From Variovorax saccharolyticus (GTDB lineage: Bacteria > Pseudomonadota > Gammaproteobacteria > Burkholderiales > Burkholderiaceae_C), in assembly GCF_030316765.1 (NCBI RefSeq), contig NZ_JASZYT010000010.1, positions 186,001 to 250,000 on the forward strand: a DNA stretch of 64,000 nucleotides, in the 5' to 3' direction. The notes under the pieces are model-generated. The model was not told where the DNA came from, made no database searches, and worked only from the letters and a program-made list of their open reading frames with translations. Positions within the stretch are counted from its first letter, which is position 1, and each line of letters opens with the position of its first letter. Shown here one piece after another: positions 46,208 through 54,785 of this stretch. The translations under genes were made by a program, and so were the position numbers.

Positions 46208-46265
46208 GATGGCCTCCTGCGGGAACCTGAATTCGAGCGGGCGTCCCGGCCCGACCGATCAGCGA

Positions 46266-46325
46266 ATCGTCGGCCCGTCCGCCCACGACGGTCAATCCCG
46301 GCGGCTACTCAATCCACGTACGTGG
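46266..46325 (-). promoter_or_regulatory. Box promoter 4 (BamE-like lipoprotein)
   Basis: CACGTACGTG lies at 46315-46324 with CC and GG flanks. GTAGCCGCCGGGAT follows, then GACGAT at 46266-46271, 43 bp from the palindrome. The start codon is 107 bp from the palindrome. Confidence 0.75.
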
Positions 46326-46370
46326 ACGGACACGCAGCGCCCGCCGTGCGCAGCGGCGACGCCGTCCCGG

Positions 46371-47198
46371 CTATCGATCGCCCTTGACGCCGGGGCTCGC
46401 GTAGTAGGCCGCGAGGGCGCTGATCTCCTGCCCAGTCAACTGGCGCGCCACGCTGCGCATCTGGGCGCTGATGTCGTTGTGCCGGCGGCCCGAGGCGAGC
46501 GCCTGCAGTTGCACTTCGAGATAGGCCCGCTGCTGGCCTCGCAGGCCGGGCGCTCCGGGCGTGAATGCGAGCGGTCCATGGCAGGCCGCACACGCCGCGA
46601 TGCCGCGCAGGGGATCGCCGACCTCCACCAGCCGACGCGCCACCGCATCGGCCGATGTGCCGGCCCCGCCGCCAGCGCCCGCGAAGGGATCGGGCAGCGA
46701 GGCGTAGTGCGCCGCCAGATCGCGCACGTCCTGCGGCGACAGGCCCGAGACGTACCCACCCATCACGGCGGCATCGCGCCTGCCGCTTCGGAAATCCTCC
46801 AGCTGCTTGTAGATGGCCGCCTGGCTCTGCCCGGCAAGGTTCGGAAAGATGGCGTCGGTGCCGACGCCGTTGGCGCCATGGCAGTTGTTGCATGTGGCGG
46901 CTGCGAGCACGGCGCCCCGGGCCGCCTTGCCCTCGGACAGAAGCTGCCGCGTGGCCGCGGTCCAGGCCACGTTCGAGGCCGACACCCCGGCTTCGACGGC
47001 CGCCTGCGGATGGCGGACCGGAAGGCCGATGGCGCTGCAGATCACATCCCAGAGTGCCGGCCCGCCCGCGCCCTCCGCCTGCCTGGCCGGCAGCCAGACG
47101 AAGCCCGCCGCGACCGCCGCGACCAGCAGTGCAGCGGTCGTACCGATCCACACCGCGAAGCGGTGGTCACGGGCCGCAGGCGTGCGGCTGCGGCTCAT
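46371..47198 (-). CDS. Membrane-anchored di-haem cytochrome c
   Basis: A 275-residue class I cytochrome with one N-terminal helix (about 15-38) and two haem sites, CNNCH near residue 103 and CAACH near residue 206. The methionine ligand regions follow as GGYVSGLS and SAQMRSVAR. It probably passes electrons from the molybdenum enzyme to the ba3-type oxidase encoded upstream. Its start overlaps the oxidase subunit I stop by 4 bp (ATGA), so the proteins are made together. Confidence 0.88.
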   Translation of the reverse strand: MSRSRTPAARDHRFAVWIGTTAALLVAAVAAGFVWLPARQAEGAGGPALWDVICSAIGLPVRHPQAAVEAGVSASNVAWTAATRQLLSEGKAARGAVLAAATCNNCHGANGVGTDAIFPNLAGQSQAAIYKQLEDFRSGRRDAAVMGGYVSGLSPQDVRDLAAHYASLPDPFAGAGGGAGTSADAVARRLVEVGDPLRGIAACAACHGPLAFTPGAPGLRGQQRAYLEVQLQALASGRRHNDISAQMRSVARQLTGQEISALAAYYASPGVKGDR

Positions 47199-48835
47199 CG
47201 CGCCTCGACCGGATAGGTCGCCACGCCGCTGCGCTGCAGTGTCAGGATCTGCGCGATCGGGAAGCCGTAGTTCACCACGGTCAACGCCGCCACCAGCGCG
47301 ATCCAGACGCCGAAGCCGTTCAGCGATGCCGGCAGCCGCGAGGGCGGGCGCAGCGCCAGCGAGAAGCGCAGCGGAGGCTGCACACTGACCGGCCCGCGAT
47401 GCGAGCCGAGCAGGCCGAGCACCAGCAACAGGGTCGAGAACACCAGGATCGCCCCGCCGACCGCCGAGATGCTGACCCAGAGCGCCTGCGGCGCCAGCGC
47501 CGGATCGCTGAAGTCGTAGTAGGCCATGCGGCGGGGCTGGCCCATCATGCCGACCACGTGCCAGGGTAGCGTCACGACCAGCATGCCGATGAACCAGCTC
47601 CACAGCTGCCAGTGCATGAGCTTCGGCGCGATCGCCCGCCCGGTCATCCGCGGCCACAGCTCGTAGGCGATCGCGAAGTACATCATCACGACCGAGCCGC
47701 CGTAGATCAGGTGGAAATGCGCCGTCACGAACTGCGTGTTGTGCACCGTGGCATTGAGCGCATAGCTCATGTTGATGAGCCCTCCCGCCCCGCCCAGGCC
47801 CAGCATGAGCAGCGACAGCCCCGAGGCCAGGACCAGGGGCCGCTCCCAGGGCAGTGCCGCGACCCAGCCGAAGATGCCGCGCCCGCCCCGCAGGCGCCCG
47901 GCGATCTCGAGCGAGGCGCAGATGGTGAAGATCGTGAGCAAGGTCGGCACCGCCACCATCCCGGTGAAGACCGCGTGCAGGAACTTGAAGCCGGCGCCGA
48001 CCTGCGGGTCGGCAAACAGGTGATGCATGCCGATCGGCATCGAGAAGACCAGCAGTTGCAGAAAGGCGATGCGGCCCATCTTGTCGCTGTACAGCCGCCC
48101 TCCGGCGGACTGCGGCAGGAGCACGTAGAACGCGATGTAGGCGGGCATCAGCCAGAAGTAGACGATGGCATGCAGGGTCCACGAGAACAGCATCCGCGCC
48201 AGCCCCGCGTCGATCGAATCGGTCAAGCCGAAGGCGTTGGGCAGGATCAGGAAGGCGATCTCCAAGCCCACGCCCAGCGAGGTCCAGGACCACAGCAGCG
48301 CACCCGCCGTGGTGGCGAACATCGCGAGCGGAACCGGCCTCCCCGGGTGGTCGCGCTTCCAGCGCCTGAAGTGCCACACCATCAGGCCGACCCAGATCCA
48401 CGAGCCCGCGACCGCCAGCAGGATGCCGCCGTAGTACCAGGGGCTTGCGAGCAGCGGCGGGTAGAAGGTGTAGAGCACCGTGGCCCTGCCCGCGGCGACC
48501 GTCGCGAGTGCGATCAGTGCGCCCGCGCACACCATGGCCAGCGAGGTCCATGCGAGCCGCATGCCGTGCATCGGCCGGCCCAGCGAAACCGCGCAGACCG
48601 CATAGCCGAAGCCCATCACGATCAGGGTCGGGAACACGTAGGCCAGCGTGGTGCCATGTGCGGTGACGGCCGCGTAGTACCGCTCCGGGTCGACCCATCG
48701 GTGCAGCGGGCTGCGCACCAGCATCTGCCACGCACCCAGTGGCACCGCGAAGGCGAGGGCCGTGAACGCCACCCAGAAGTGGGCCAGCACGAGGCGGCTA
48801 CTGCCCTGCACAGGATGCCCTCGGCTGCTGGCCAT
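47195..48835 (-). CDS. ba3-type cytochrome c oxidase subunit I
   Basis: A 546-residue haem-copper oxidase subunit of the B (ba3) family, with about 13 helices. Metal ligands are visible: an early haem His in AAVTAHGTTLAY, the CuB His in FSWTLHAIVYFW, the His pair in IGMHHLFADP, and TAHFHLIYGG with both haem ligands. This type has high oxygen affinity and takes electrons from cytochrome c. Its first codons overlap the end of subunit II by 38 bp; a shorter start within this overlap is possible. Confidence 0.92.
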   Translation of the reverse strand: MASSRGHPVQGSSRLVLAHFWVAFTALAFAVPLGAWQMLVRSPLHRWVDPERYYAAVTAHGTTLAYVFPTLIVMGFGYAVCAVSLGRPMHGMRLAWTSLAMVCAGALIALATVAAGRATVLYTFYPPLLASPWYYGGILLAVAGSWIWVGLMVWHFRRWKRDHPGRPVPLAMFATTAGALLWSWTSLGVGLEIAFLILPNAFGLTDSIDAGLARMLFSWTLHAIVYFWLMPAYIAFYVLLPQSAGGRLYSDKMGRIAFLQLLVFSMPIGMHHLFADPQVGAGFKFLHAVFTGMVAVPTLLTIFTICASLEIAGRLRGGRGIFGWVAALPWERPLVLASGLSLLMLGLGGAGGLINMSYALNATVHNTQFVTAHFHLIYGGSVVMMYFAIAYELWPRMTGRAIAPKLMHWQLWSWFIGMLVVTLPWHVVGMMGQPRRMAYYDFSDPALAPQALWVSISAVGGAILVFSTLLLVLGLLGSHRGPVSVQPPLRFSLALRPPSRLPASLNGFGVWIALVAALTVVNYGFPIAQILTLQRSGVATYPVEAR

Positions 48836-49361
48836 GGAGGCGATCGAACTCGGCCCGCTCCAGCACCTTGACGCGGGCCCACATCCCCTCGTGGCCCACG
48901 CTGCAATACTCGTGGCAGGGCATCAGGTGATCGGCCGCCGCGTCGAAGCGCGTGCGGACCTCGGCCACATAGCCGGGTATCACCATGGTGTTGACGTTGG
49001 TTCCCGTGACCAGAAAGCCGTGGACGACGTCCGGGCTCGTGACCCGGATCTTCACGGGCGTCCCGGCGGGCAGCACGATGCACGAGGGCACGAACGAATA
49101 CTGCTGCGCGATCAGCCGCACGACAGCCGTCCGGTCGGGCCGGATCTCGGTGCCTAGGTTGCTCTCGACGAACTCGCCCGACAGGTGCAGCCGGCTCGCG
49201 TCGATGGTCTCGACGCTGGCCGGCGACATCGCGGTCCAGTGCAGGCCCGAATAGACCATGACCGCGAGCACCACGGCGATCACGCCCGCCACCACCCAGG
49301 ACCATCGACGCTCGAACCGGTCGACGACCCGCGCAGCCGCCAGCTCGACCGACTCAGCCAA
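48798..49361 (-). CDS. ba3-type cytochrome c oxidase subunit II (CuA)
   Basis: A 187-residue subunit II with one N-terminal helix (SWVVAGVIAVVLAVMVYSGL) and a cupredoxin domain. The CuA site is CHEYCSVGHEGMW near the end, with an earlier His in DVVHGFLV. It starts with TTG at 49361, which overlaps the stop of the upstream small membrane protein gene; a GAGGG lies 4 bases before. Its length matches CbaB-like proteins. Confidence 0.88.
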   Translation of the reverse strand: MAESVELAAARVVDRFERRWSWVVAGVIAVVLAVMVYSGLHWTAMSPASVETIDASRLHLSGEFVESNLGTEIRPDRTAVVRLIAQQYSFVPSCIVLPAGTPVKIRVTSPDVVHGFLVTGTNVNTMVIPGYVAEVRTRFDAAADHLMPCHEYCSVGHEGMWARVKVLERAEFDRLHGQQPRASCAGQ

Positions 49362-49578
49362 GGGACCCTCGCGGAGCGAAGACGAAGAAGAAGAACGCGA
49401 TCCACAGCGCCAGCAGGACGAACACGGCCAGGCCGGCCACCGCCAGCGCACCGCGCGGTCCCGCGCAAGCGATCTCCATCAGCTCTTGCGGACTGCCGTG
49501 GAAGGCGACGTTCTCCGCGTGCGTCGCGGCTGACACATGCCCCATGTCCGGCGGGTCGCGATTCGGGGCGGCGTCCAT
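49354..49578 (-). CDS. Small single-helix protein in the CbaD position
   Basis: A 74-residue protein with a hydrophilic start and one transmembrane helix at about 46-68 (LAVAGLAVFVLLALWIAFFFF). It precedes subunits II and I in the order small protein, II, I, which is also the order cbaD-cbaB-cbaA in Thermus. Subunit IIa in Thermus is shorter (about 34 residues) and the sequence likeness cannot be judged here. Its stop overlaps the TTG start of subunit II by 8 bp. Confidence 0.65.
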   Translation of the reverse strand: MDAAPNRDPPDMGHVSAATHAENVAFHGSPQELMEIACAGPRGALAVAGLAVFVLLALWIAFFFFVFAPRGSLG

Positions 49579-49583
49579 GGCTG

Positions 49584-51818
49584 CTACTTCGCCGGGGTGG
49601 CGGCCAGTGCGGCCAGCACCGTGGCCGGCCTGAACGGCACCGAGCGCAGGTGCGCGCCGGTGGCATCCAGCACCGCATTGGCGATCGCCGAGGGCACGGC
49701 CGAGGTGGTGGGCTCGCCGGCGCCCCAGGGCGCTTCGCCCGGGCGATCGATCAGGTCGATGGCGACCTCCGGCACGTCCGTGAAGGTCAGGATCGGGTAG
49801 CTGGCCCAGTCCAGGCTGGTGACCGCGCTGCGATCGAAGGCGAGCCGCTCCACCAGGGTGCGGCTCACGGTCTGGACGACGTTGCCTTCGAGCTGATTGC
49901 GCAAGCCGTCCGGGTTGATGATCTGGCCGCAGTCGTGCACGACGAACACGCGCTCGACCTGGATCCGCCCGCTGCGCCGGTCGACCGCCACGTCCGCGAC
50001 CAGTCCGACGTAGGTGCGAACGAGCTCGTACTTCGCGTAGCTGACGCCACGGCCGCGCGCCAGCGGGCCGGTGTCGCGCGCGCGTGCGCCACGGGGCTGC
50101 CAGCCGGCGAAGCGGCGCAGGCGCTCGAGCAGTTCCAGGCCGCGCTTGTCGCTCAGGTGGCGCACGCGGTACTCGAACGGATCGGTACCGGTCGCGGCCG
50201 CGATGTCGTCGATGAAGCTCTCGTTGCCGAAGGTGTTCTGCATGCGCCCGGGCGCGCGGATCCAGGCGGCCGGAAGCGGCGTGTCGTGCAGCCAGTGCGC
50301 CGCAAGCTGGCTCGAGGGAAGGTCGTAGGGAATGCCCAGGCCGGGGTTGTGGGTGCCGGGGCTGTCCGGGCCGGCCTTCGGCAGGCCCGCGAGCACGGCG
50401 CCCAGCAGGGTGACGCCCGAGCGCTTCATCGGCCGCTCGGGCAGGAAGATGTCGGCCTCCCAGGCGGCGATCCGTCCCTGGGGGTCGATCCGCGCGCGGT
50501 AGTCCAGCAAGGTCGGCGGCCCCTTCGGGTCCCAGCCGTGCTCGTCGTGCCGCATCCATTGCAGCCGCACCGGACGCCCGGCCTGCATCGCGATCAGCGC
50601 CGCCTCCGAGGAGCAGTCGTCCGCTCCGTTGCGCCCATAGCAGCCCGCGCCCTCGACGTAGATGCAGCGCACGCGCTCCTCGGGCAGGCGCAGCATGGTG
50701 GCCAGTTGCCCGCGCAGCATGTGGCTCGCCTGCGAGGGGGTCCAGACCGTGAGCCTGCCGTCCTTGAAATCGGCGACCGCGCACGACGGACCGATCGAGC
50801 CATGGGTATTCAGCGGGAAGTCGTAGCTCGCGCGCAACTGCCGGCCGGCACCGGCCACCGGCGTCGACGGCCCGCCCGTGCGTTGCAGCACCTCGTCGCG
50901 ATCGACCTTCGCGCCGCGCATGTAGGCCACGAGGCGAGCCTCGTCGGGCAGGCCCTCCGCGGCGCCCCACTTCGCCACCAGCGCGCGCGATGCACGGATG
51001 GCGGCCCATTCGTCGCTCGCCAGCACGGCGAGGAAGTCGCCCTGGCGCACGGCGCGCAAATAGCCCGGGATGTCGCGGCAGAGCGTGTCGTCCCATGACT
51101 CGAGCCTGGCGCCGAAGGCCGCCGGATGCACGACGCGCGCATGCACCATGTCCGGCACCCGCACGTCGTGCACGAACTCGAAGCTGCCGAAGATCTTGGC
51201 CGGAATATCGAGGCGTCGGACCGGCTTGCCGACGATCCGGTAGTCCTTAGGATCCTTGGTGCGCACCGCCGGATCGAGCTTCATCGTCAGGCTGCGGCCC
51301 TGCAGCAGCGCCGCGTACGTGACGCCCGGGCCGCCCGCCCGCGGCGCCACGGTGCCCGCCTGCACCGCCAGCTGGTCCCTGGCCACGCCCAGGCGGGCGG
51401 CAGCCTGGTCCAGCAGGGCCTCGCGCGCCGTCGCCGCCGCCCGGCGGATCTGCATGCCGCCGGCCTGGATCGACAGGCTCGAGTCCGTCGGATGCTGGTC
51501 GGGCGTGAGCAGCGTGTCGCCCTGGATCGTGGCGACACGCTCCAGCGGCACATCGAGTTCCTCGGCGACGATCTGGGTGAGCGCCGTGAGCACGCCGGTG
51601 CCGAGCTCCACCTTGCCGCTGTACAGCGTGACGCTTCCCTGGCTGTCGATCGCGAGGAAGCCGCCGACCTCTGCCGGATCGACGCTCCTGGCCGCAGCGG
51701 GCCTGCCCGCCGCTTGCGCGAACGCGATCTCCGGCGGCGGCCCGAGGGCGAAGCCCACCACGAGCGCACCGCTGCCTTGCAGGATGGCGCGACGGGAGAG
51801 CTGGGGGTGGCGGGACAT
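49584..51818 (-). CDS. Tat-exported molybdenum hydroxylase large subunit (IorB-like)
   Basis: A 744-residue xanthine-oxidase-family subunit of the isoquinoline 1-oxidoreductase or aldehyde oxidase type. It has a twin-arginine signal (SRRAILQGSGALVV) at residues 8-30, so the mature enzyme acts in the periplasm. GKVELGTGVLTALTQIVAEEL and GAGEPTTSAVPSAIANAV (catalytic Glu) are clear landmarks. Electrons go through the 2Fe-2S subunit to a cytochrome c. Substrates in this group include N-heterocycles, nicotinate and aldehydes; the one here is unknown. Confidence 0.88.
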   Translation of the reverse strand: MSRHPQLSRRAILQGSGALVVGFALGPPPEIAFAQAAGRPAAARSVDPAEVGGFLAIDSQGSVTLYSGKVELGTGVLTALTQIVAEELDVPLERVATIQGDTLLTPDQHPTDSSLSIQAGGMQIRRAAATAREALLDQAAARLGVARDQLAVQAGTVAPRAGGPGVTYAALLQGRSLTMKLDPAVRTKDPKDYRIVGKPVRRLDIPAKIFGSFEFVHDVRVPDMVHARVVHPAAFGARLESWDDTLCRDIPGYLRAVRQGDFLAVLASDEWAAIRASRALVAKWGAAEGLPDEARLVAYMRGAKVDRDEVLQRTGGPSTPVAGAGRQLRASYDFPLNTHGSIGPSCAVADFKDGRLTVWTPSQASHMLRGQLATMLRLPEERVRCIYVEGAGCYGRNGADDCSSEAALIAMQAGRPVRLQWMRHDEHGWDPKGPPTLLDYRARIDPQGRIAAWEADIFLPERPMKRSGVTLLGAVLAGLPKAGPDSPGTHNPGLGIPYDLPSSQLAAHWLHDTPLPAAWIRAPGRMQNTFGNESFIDDIAAATGTDPFEYRVRHLSDKRGLELLERLRRFAGWQPRGARARDTGPLARGRGVSYAKYELVRTYVGLVADVAVDRRSGRIQVERVFVVHDCGQIINPDGLRNQLEGNVVQTVSRTLVERLAFDRSAVTSLDWASYPILTFTDVPEVAIDLIDRPGEAPWGAGEPTTSAVPSAIANAVLDATGAHLRSVPFRPATVLAALAATPAK

Positions 51819-51826
51819 CGCAGCCC

Positions 51827-52300
51827 TCAGGCCATCTGCTGCGCGGCCCGCATCACGGCGCGCAGGATGCGCACATGGGTGCCGCACTTGCACAGGTTGG
51901 CCGCCAGCGCCTGTCTCACCTGGGCTTCGGTCGGACGCTTGTTGCTCGCCAGGAAGGCGGCCGCCTGCATGATCATCCCGTTGATGCAATAGCCGCATTG
52001 CGCGGCCTGTTCCGCGATGAAGGCCTGCTGCAGCGGATGCGGCTTCGCGGCCGTGCCGAGCCCTTCCAGCGTCACGATCCGGGCCCCCGCCACGGCCGAG
52101 ACCGGCATCACGCAGCTGCGCAGCGCCTCGCCGTCGTAGTGCACGGTGCAGGCGCCGCACTGCGCCAGCCCGCAGCCGAAGTGCAGGCCGTGCAGGCCCA
52201 GCTGGTTGCGCAGCGCATAGAGCAGCGGCATCGCCGGATCCTCGGTCCGAAGCTCCGTGGCCTCGCCATTGACGGTCAGCTTGATGGTCGTGGTGGTCAA
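51827..52300 (-). CDS. 2Fe-2S subunit of the molybdenum hydroxylase (IorA-like)
   Basis: A 157-residue subunit with two 2Fe-2S clusters: FGCGLAQCGACTVHYDG in the N-terminal domain and CGYCINGMIMQ with NLCKCGTHVRILRAV in the C-terminal domain. No signal peptide is seen; the protein is normally co-exported with the Tat-bearing large subunit. The gap to the large-subunit start is 8 bp. The upstream arylsulfatase gene is 70 bp away, with a hairpin between. Confidence 0.93.
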   Translation of the reverse strand: MTTTTIKLTVNGEATELRTEDPAMPLLYALRNQLGLHGLHFGCGLAQCGACTVHYDGEALRSCVMPVSAVAGARIVTLEGLGTAAKPHPLQQAFIAEQAAQCGYCINGMIMQAAAFLASNKRPTEAQVRQALAANLCKCGTHVRILRAVMRAAQQMA

Positions 52301-52335
52301 GGTCCGCTCCCGAAGGCCAGGTCCGGCCCGTCATC

Positions 52336-52360
52336 GCCCCCGGGAGGCTGCCCCGGGGGC
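52336..52360 (-). other. Strong hairpin between the arylsulfatase and 2Fe-2S genes
   Basis: GCCCCCGGG at 52336-52344 and CCCGGGGGC at 52352-52360 form a 9-bp perfect stem with a 7-base loop. No T-run follows in the direction of transcription, so a full terminator is unlikely. It may stabilise the arylsulfatase message end or lower expression of the genes downstream. Confidence 0.5.
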
Positions 52361-52370
52361 GCTGCCACGC

Positions 52371-53855
52371 TCAATGAGCCGCGGAACTCGACTCCTGGAG
52401 CTTGCGCAGCACTTCGTCCAGGTTGAAGGCGGCGGGCTTCTGACGCGGCGGGAACTTCACGAAAGCATCGATCTGCTGCGACACCGTCCCCTGCATCGCA
52501 TAGACGATGTAGGCATGCGAGATCACCCAGTCCCAGTAGGTGTTGGAGTTCTCGTCGGCCCGCTCGAAGGGATCGCGCCGCAGGTTGAACATCTTGGGCG
52601 CCCGGTACTTGACGAAAGGCTCGAACCAGCACTGCAGCGTCTTGGCGCGCTGCTCCATCAGCACGACCTTCCAGTCGTGCATGCGGATCGCCATGATCTC
52701 GCCGTCGTCGCTGATGTAGAAGAAGGTCTCCCTCGGGCTGGCCTGCGTCTCGCCGCTCAGGTAGGGCAGCATGTTGTAGCCGTCGATGTGCACCTTGAAG
52801 CTCTTCTCGCCGACCTTGCTGCCGTTCAGGAGCTTCTCCTTGACGTCCGTCTCACCGACCGCGGCGAGCAGCGTCGGCAGCCAGTCCTGGTGCGAGACGA
52901 TGCCGTTGACCACGGTGCCGGCCTTGAACTTGCCGGGCCAGCGCACGAAGCAGGGCACGCGCCAGCCGCCTTCCCAGTTGGTGTTCTTCTCGGCCCGGAA
53001 GGGCGTGATGCCGGCGTCGGGCCAGCTGTTGTAGTGCGGGCCGTTGTCGGTCGAGTACATCACGATCGTGTTGTCGGCGATGCCGAGCTGGTCGAGCTTG
53101 TCGAGCATCTGGCCGATGTGCTCGTCGTGCGCCACCATCACGTCGTTGTAGTCGCCCTGCCCGCTCTTGCCCTTGTGCTTGTCGGCGCAATGGGTGCGGA
53201 AATGCATGGCGGTCGTGTTGTACCAGAGGAAGAAGGGCTTCTGGTCGGCGTGGCACTTGTCGATGAACTGCAGCGCCGCCTCCGTCGTCTCGTCGTCGAT
53301 CGTCTCCATCCGCTTCTTCGTCAGCGGGCCCGTGTTCTCGATGGTCTGCCCGCCCTTGCCGTCCGACTTGCAGCGCAGCACGCCGCGCGGTCCGAAGCGC
53401 TGCCTGAAGGCGGGGTCCTTCGGATAGTCGGGGTCCTCGGGTTCCTCTTCGGCATTGAGGTGGTACAGGTTGCCGAAGAACTCGTCGAAGCCATGCACCG
53501 TGGGCAGGTACTCGTCCTTGTCGCCCAGATGGTTCTTGCCGAACTGTCCGGTCGCATAGCCGTGCGGCTTCAGGAGCTCGGCGATGGTCGGGTCTTCGGC
53601 ATGCAGCCCGACCGAGGCGCCGGGCATCCCGACCTTGGTCAGGCCGGTGCGGATCGGGTTCTGGCCCGTGATGAACGCCGCCCGGCCGGCGGTGCAGCTT
53701 TGCTGGGCGTAGTAGTCGGTGAAGGCGACGCCCTCGTTCGCGACCCGATCGATGTTCGGCGTCCGATAGCCCATCTGTCCACGGCTGTTGTAGCTGATGT
53801 TCCACCAACCGACATCGTCGCCCCAGAGAATCAGGATGTTCGGCTTGCTCGTCAT
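52371..53855 (-). CDS. Arylsulfatase
   Basis: A 494-residue sulfatase of the alkaline-phosphatase superfamily. It starts PNILILWGDDVGWWN with the calcium ligands, and the formylglycine site reads CTAGR (C-x-A-x-R) near residue 55; further landmarks are GKNHLGD and YSTDNGPH. It has no signal peptide, so it seems to act in the cytoplasm, unlike most downstream products. The start ATG 53855 is supported by GAGGA seven bases upstream. It heads the seven-gene oxidoreductase unit and has box promoter 5. Confidence 0.9.
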   Translation of the reverse strand: MTSKPNILILWGDDVGWWNISYNSRGQMGYRTPNIDRVANEGVAFTDYYAQQSCTAGRAAFITGQNPIRTGLTKVGMPGASVGLHAEDPTIAELLKPHGYATGQFGKNHLGDKDEYLPTVHGFDEFFGNLYHLNAEEEPEDPDYPKDPAFRQRFGPRGVLRCKSDGKGGQTIENTGPLTKKRMETIDDETTEAALQFIDKCHADQKPFFLWYNTTAMHFRTHCADKHKGKSGQGDYNDVMVAHDEHIGQMLDKLDQLGIADNTIVMYSTDNGPHYNSWPDAGITPFRAEKNTNWEGGWRVPCFVRWPGKFKAGTVVNGIVSHQDWLPTLLAAVGETDVKEKLLNGSKVGEKSFKVHIDGYNMLPYLSGETQASPRETFFYISDDGEIMAIRMHDWKVVLMEQRAKTLQCWFEPFVKYRAPKMFNLRRDPFERADENSNTYWDWVISHAYIVYAMQGTVSQQIDAFVKFPPRQKPAAFNLDEVLRKLQESSSAAH

Positions 53856-53936
53856 GGTAGTTCCTCGCACGGTGAGTGATCGGCGATGGCCCGCCGCTGC
53901 CGCGTACGGTGAAACGCGGGCACCGTGCGCCGGGGG

Positions 53937-53996
53937 ATGCTATGACCGCCCGGCCTGCCTGCCTATCCCGGTGACCACGCACGAGCACGTACGTGG
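53937..53996 (-). promoter_or_regulatory. Box promoter 5 (arylsulfatase and downstream oxidoreductase genes)
   Basis: CACGTACGTG lies at 53986-53995. GTGGTCACCGGGAT follows toward the gene, then TAGCAT at 53937-53942, 43 bp from the palindrome. The start codon is 130 bp from the palindrome. It is the only box upstream of the contiguous block 46371-53855. Confidence 0.75.
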
Positions 53997-54003
53997 CGTG
54001 GCG

Positions 54004-54399
54004 TCACTTGCGGAACTTCCAGCGCAGCACGTGGTTGATCAGGCTTCGAACCACCAGATAGGGCAGCACCGCCAGCACGGCGGCCACCATGATGGCCTCG
54101 CCCGGGTACACCCAGCGTTGCACGATGAACTGGTAGGCCGCATCGATCACGATCGCCAGCAGGAACACCTTGCCCACGTGCCGCCAAGCCTCCTTCAGCA
54201 GGGTCGTGCGCTGGGTCGAATCGGTCGCCAGGGCCCAGAAGTAGAGCGGACGCCCCTCGCGCGCGTCCTGCCGGCCGGCCCGGAAGGCGAAGAAGGCCGC
54301 CATCAGCGGCTGGACGACGAAGCGGAACGACAGCGGCGCGTGCCTGCCGCTCGTGATGTCGGTCCAGGTCCGGACGAAGGCGTCGACGATGAGGTCCAT
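54004..54399 (-). CDS. Small membrane protein of the box regulon
   Basis: A 131-residue protein with about three hydrophobic segments (FVVQPLMAAFFAFRAG, VFLLAIVIDAAYQFIV and AIMVAAVLAVLPYLVV). I do not know the family. The predicted -10 lies only about 10 bp before the ATG, so the mRNA may be nearly leaderless. It is headed by box promoter 6 and ends just before box promoter 5. Confidence 0.65.
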   Translation of the reverse strand: MDLIVDAFVRTWTDITSGRHAPLSFRFVVQPLMAAFFAFRAGRQDAREGRPLYFWALATDSTQRTTLLKEAWRHVGKVFLLAIVIDAAYQFIVQRWVYPGEAIMVAAVLAVLPYLVVRSLINHVLRWKFRK

Positions 54400-54408
54400 G
54401 ACCCGGAC

Positions 54409-54468
54409 ATTCTCGAAGCCGCCGCGACCGGCGGCAATCCCGGCGGCTACGCAGCGCCACGTACGTGG
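54409..54468 (-). promoter_or_regulatory. Box promoter 6 (small membrane protein)
   Basis: CACGTACGTG lies at 54458-54467 with CC and GG flanks. GTAGCCGCCGGGAT follows, then GAGAAT at 54409-54414, 43 bp from the palindrome. The start codon is 58 bp from the palindrome, the shortest distance of the set. The 317 bp between this box and the kinase gene hold no convincing gene. Confidence 0.75.
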
Positions 54469-54785
54469 CGCCGCCCTGCGCGCTCAGCGGGAGCGCGTCA
54501 CGCTCGCAAAGGTGCCCGGCGGCGGCAGTCGCCTATCCCGAAAGCCGGATTGACGGCCACCCCGCGATGTGGCGATGATGGCCGCCGCGATTCCTGACGC
54601 CGACGAATAAGGAGAGTCCCGCCGCGATGGACCCGTGGCAGCGGTGGGACGGAGGAATGTTCAACCACGCAACGAACGCGGTGCATGACCTTGCGGGATA
54701 GCCCCTGGGCACTGCCGACGCCGGTTCACAGCTCTCGCTGCGCGAGGCGGGGGCGAGGTCGTGCCAACTGCCGACCGTCACCGCC

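Noticed and set aside
44686..54467. Additional divergent promoters on the back side of the palindromes at 44686, 45170, 46315, 53986 and 54458
   Set aside because: The GTGGCCGCCGGGAT-like element is missing on those sides, and most face the end of a gene on the other side.
54627..54701. A 24-codon reading frame with AGGAG upstream in the gap before the kinase gene
   Set aside because: The ribosome-site spacing is too long (12 bases), no promoter or conservation can be shown, and chance short frames are common at this GC content.
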